Shown here: positions 34,188 to 37,500 of the stretch, in pieces
How positions within the stretch are numbered: position 1 is the stretch's first letter
How the letters are laid out: every line of letters starts with the position of its first letter
Source of the DNA: Neocallimastix lanati (nom. inval.)
Lineage: Eukaryota > Neocallimastigomycota > Neocallimastigomycetes > Neocallimastigales > Neocallimastigaceae
Assembly: GCA_016946835.1 (NCBI GenBank)
Contig: JACVTC010000052.1
Span: 947,501-985,000, forward strand
Reading direction: 5' to 3'
DNA length: 37,500 bases
Program-made: the position numbers and the translations under genes
The notes under the pieces: model-generated
Databases searched by the model: none
What the model was told of the DNA's origin: nothing
What the model saw: only the letters and a program-made list of their open reading frames with translations

Positions 34188-35264
34188 GAAATATAATATA
34201 TTAAAATTACTTTGAAATAAGTTTATATATTCCGAAATGCAACATTCCACGCTCCCCTAATTAAAATATATCTTTAAAATAAATATTAATAAATATTTTA
34301 TTATCATTTTAACAAAAAATATTAAAATATATCTTTAAAATTAAATATTAATATTAAATATTTAATATAATTAAATAAAAAATTATATATTTAATTATTT
34401 AATAAAAATTAAGCCACTATTACATAAACGGTTTACTGATGTACCTTTGTTTTTATAGAATATCACATTCCTAAATGCAACACTCTCAGTAGGGATAATA
34501 TCCACCTTTGCGAAAGCATATAGTAGTGTTGTGACTACTTTACTATTTCCATGCATTGAAGGTGACTAATAGATATAGATTGGAAGTAAATATATATATA
34601 AATAATAAATTTATATTAATTAATAAATTATCTTTTATAATATATATACGAAATAAATAAGAAATAAGAAATTTTATTTGTTCAAGTGTTAAGCAATAAA
34701 ATAAAAATAAAAAATAAAATAAAATATATTAAATTTATTTTTTATAAATAATAATAATCTATACATATTAATTCTAACATGTAAAATATGATGTATTAAT
34801 AAAATAAAATAAAATAAAATAAGATAAAATAAAATAAAATAAATTAAAAATAAAAAAAAAAAAGTTTTAAAAAAATAAATGAAATGTAAAAACCAAAAAA
34901 ATATTATTTTATTCTTTATTTGAAGAATTTTTTATTTTTATTTATGATATTTATACATTAATATATTAATATAAATATTTTCTTATTTTTGATAAACGTA
35001 TTAGATATAATATTATCATATTGATATTATTATTAGTTATAATAAAATTTTAGTTTTGTATTATAAACGAAATTCATATAGTAATTCATATTTATAGAAA
35101 TATTTATAAATATTAATAATATTTGTTTTCGTTTGTATTATTAGTATATTTATAATTAATAGTATTTATTATATTGCGTATAATTATATATACTATTCTA
35201 TTCAAGTATCCTATCCTTATTAATAATAAATGTTTTAGTATATCCTTATTATTAATATTTTATT
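34188..35264. other. AT-rich DNA with a TTTCG-family end and a short coding remnant
   Basis: 34230-34257 holds CCGAAATGCAACATTCCACG and CTCCCC, an inverted family end. 34459-34569 is a plus-strand frame after an acceptor-like TTTTATAG: NITFLNATLSVGIIST, FAKAYSS, LLFPCIEGD, stop; of unusually mixed composition but unrecognised. 34797-34845 is a short AAAAT tract. The rest is featureless. Confidence 0.45.
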
Positions 35265-35697
35265 TTATATTATTTTATTTTATTCAATCTGTACTTTATA
35301 TATCTACTATTAATTTTATTTTATTTTATTTTATTCAATCTGTACTTTATATATTCTACTATTAATTTTATTTTATTTTATTTTATTCAATCTGTACTTT
35401 ATATATATATTCTACTATTAATTCTATTCTATTCTATTTTATTTTGCTTTATTTTATTTTATTTTATTAATACTTTACTCTTTTATATTACTTCACTGTT
35501 TATTTTATTTTATTTTATTTTATTCAATTTGTACTTTATATATATTCTATTATTTATTTTATTTTATTTTAATTTATTATATTATATTGTATTATATTTT
35601 ATTTTATTTTATTCAATCTGTACTTTAATTATATTTATATTCTATTATTTATTTTATTTTATTTTTTTGTTCTATCTTTTTTGCTTTATATTTTTTG

Positions 35698-35729
<32 letters not shown>

Positions 35730-35812
35730 TTTATTTTATTTTATTTTATTTTATTTTTATTTTATTTTATTTTTATTTTATTTTATTTTATTTTATTTTA
35801 TTTTATTTTTTT
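35265..35812. repeat. TTTTA satellite with cores, and poly-T
   Basis: Cores TTCAATCTGTACTTTATAT at about 35283, 35334, 35386 and 35612, and a variant at 35523, separated by short TTTTA blocks, then poly-T (35700-35727) and more TTTTA. Same orientation as the 31.9-32.4 kb array. Confidence 0.93.
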
Positions 35813-35937
35813 TTTTTTTGGGTTCTTAATTAAAAAATATTAAATAAAATAATTTCTATTCTTTTTTTTTTTCTATTTATTCATATTTAAATTTTTCTTC
35901 GTACTAATGAATAGATATTATTTTATTAATTTTACAA

Positions 35938-36502
35938 TTAATCTTCAATGCTATTAATGTATTTTATTGCAAGAAAGTAATAAACTCCCTACATTTATAT
36001 AGTATTAAAAAAAAAAAAAAAAGAAAAAAAAAAGAAAAATGTTTTATTAGATAAAAAAATAGGAATAGATTTAATTATAAATAATATATTTATAAAGACT
36101 TACTTTGATTATAAGATTGAATGTCCTCGTAGTTACTTTTCCACAAGTATAACTACAATTTTCTTTTTCACTTTTTGATGCAAATGCGTCAATAAAATTA
36201 ATAATAGCTAAAATTAGTATTGTAATGTAACCATATTTAAATATTAGCATGAAAAGTAATCTTCCCTAATTATTTTTTATTTTATTTTATTGCATTGTTA
36301 TTTATATATTTTTTTTTGAAATTTTAAAAATAATATATATTAATATTTATTAATATTTATTATTAATGATATTAATTATAATTAATAATCAAAAAGAAAT
36401 TTTAATTATTTAATTAATTATTATTTTTTAAATTATATATGTTATTTTAAGAATTTTTCTAATTATGTTTTATCATTATTATTTCTTTCATTATTCTTTT
36501 TA

Positions 36503-36565
<63 letters not shown>

Positions 36566-37238
36566 ATTATTATTATTTATAATGTTAATTAATTTATAAT
36601 TATTTTACCTTATAAATATATCTGAGAAGACTTCCCAAAAAGAAAATTTCATAAATATAGCAAGTTATACAGACTCCAAATTGGATATTTTCTCTTAGGA
36701 ACATAATTGCTACTATACAAGTTATAACCAATATAAAAGATACATATATCTATGAAATAAATTAATATAAAAAATAAAATGTTTGCTATTTCATTATTAC
36801 TAAAATCTAGTTTTTAAATTTAATTATTATTATTATTTTTATTCGATTTCATTTCTTTCAATTTTTATTTCGTTTTTAAAAATATAATTTTTTATTTTTT
36901 GTCATTTAATTTTTATTTTATTTTTATTTTATTTTTAAAATATTTAATTATTCAACTACTATTATTAATTAATTAATTAATTTATTAATTAATTCATGAT
37001 AACTAAGTTTTAATTATAAAACAATATTTGTAATAATTGAGATATTTTACTGTTTTTTATTTCCATATTAAACTCCATTAAAATTTATATATATCATGCA
37101 TTTTAAAATTTGTTAATCATTAATAAATTACTTACAATCATAAAAATAGTAAAGTATTTGATATATGTTTTATTATTACCACCAATGTCCTTTTCTTTTT
37201 TATTTTTATTAGTACATGAATCCGCATTATATAAATAT
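35938..37238 (-). CDS. LRR gene C, 3' half: four membrane segments (5' part beyond the right edge)
   Basis: Four exons join in frame: 37238-37136 (103 bp, the same length and phase as gene A exon 5), 36749-36609 (141), 36265-36104 (162), 35988-35938 (51, ending TAA). Introns are GT-AG with donors GTAAGT, GTAAAA, GTAAGT and acceptors ending AAG or TAG. The product contains a charged stretch (NADSCTNKNKKEKD), then four hydrophobic helices, with ILVITCIVAIMFL, FFLGSLLRYIYK and GRLLFMLIFKYGYITILIL. GSLL and MLIFK(F/Y)GY are shared with gene A. Gene C has one exon more, ending YFLAIKYINSIED. LRR exons should lie past 37500; the intron leading to them carries TAAAA repeats. Confidence 0.75.
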
Positions 37239-37335
37239 CTTAAATATATATATTTATATTTATATATATATTATAATTTAAAATTATTATGTTAAAATTA
37301 ATATAAAATGATTATAAATAAAAATAATTTTTAAA

Positions 37336-37500
37336 ATAAAATAAAATAAAATAAAATAAAATAAAATAAAATAAAATAAAATAAAATAAAATAAAATAAA
37401 ATAAAATAAAATAAAATAAAATAAAATAAAATAAAATAAAATAAAATAAAATAAAATAAAATAAAATAAAATAAAATAAAATAAAATAAAATAAAATAAA
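37336..37500. repeat. (TAAAA)n array running off the right edge
   Basis: At least 33 uninterrupted units in the intron upstream of the first visible exon of LRR gene C. Confidence 0.95.

Overview
The window is extremely AT-rich eukaryotic DNA (poly-A/T tracts, AAT, TAAAA and heptanucleotide arrays). Its genes have short introns with GTAAGT/GTAAAT donors and TAG acceptors, Asn- and Lys-rich reading frames, plant-type leucine-rich repeats coded one per exon, and one bacterial-type domain in a single-exon gene. Together these point to an anaerobic gut fungus (Neocallimastigomycota). This is inferred from gene style; no species marker is present.

Layout. 1-5.5 kb: a ~1.9 kb segment present twice as a direct duplication (1-1978 and 3634-5512), each copy carrying an unrecognised minus-strand exon (readable but cut by the window edge in copy 1, broken in copy 2), with an inverted TTGCATTTCGCC foldback element between them. 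6.5-7.1 kb: an intact membrane-anchored cyclophilin-like-fold protein, a likely bacterial acquisition. 7.6-8.5 kb: AAT and 7-bp satellites. 9.7-12.6 kb: a complete seven-exon gene (LRR gene A; signal peptide, Cys-rich cap, LRRs, four membrane segments). 14.5-16.0 kb: a 1.5 kb TAAAA satellite. 16.0-17.1 kb: paralogue B, which has lost the donor after its last LRR exon and so lacks the membrane part. 18.2-25.7 kb: a Ty3/gypsy LTR retrotransposon on the minus strand with LTRs, target duplication, primer binding site, gag and pol, but disabled coding regions. It sits in one copy of a tandem pair whose other copy is an empty-site paralogue. 27.4-27.95 kb: a GC-richer island of unknown nature. 28.3-29.8 kb: a FLYWCH/MULE transposase with one frameshift. 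30-32.5 kb: three minisatellites. 33.26-34.19 kb: fossil ends of another MULE transposase and of a Ty1/copia polyprotein back to back. 35.27-35.8 kb: more TTTTA satellite. 35.9-37.2 kb: the 3' half (four exons) of paralogue C, whose LRR exons lie past the right edge.

How the parts relate. The main biology is the LRR-membrane family: three copies in one orientation, with matching exon lengths and intron phases, and satellite arrays in or next to their introns. The pentanucleotide arrays repeatedly contain the same ~35-bp core, at five places and in both orientations, so they are related sequence and not independent slippage. The rest is mostly mobile-element debris.
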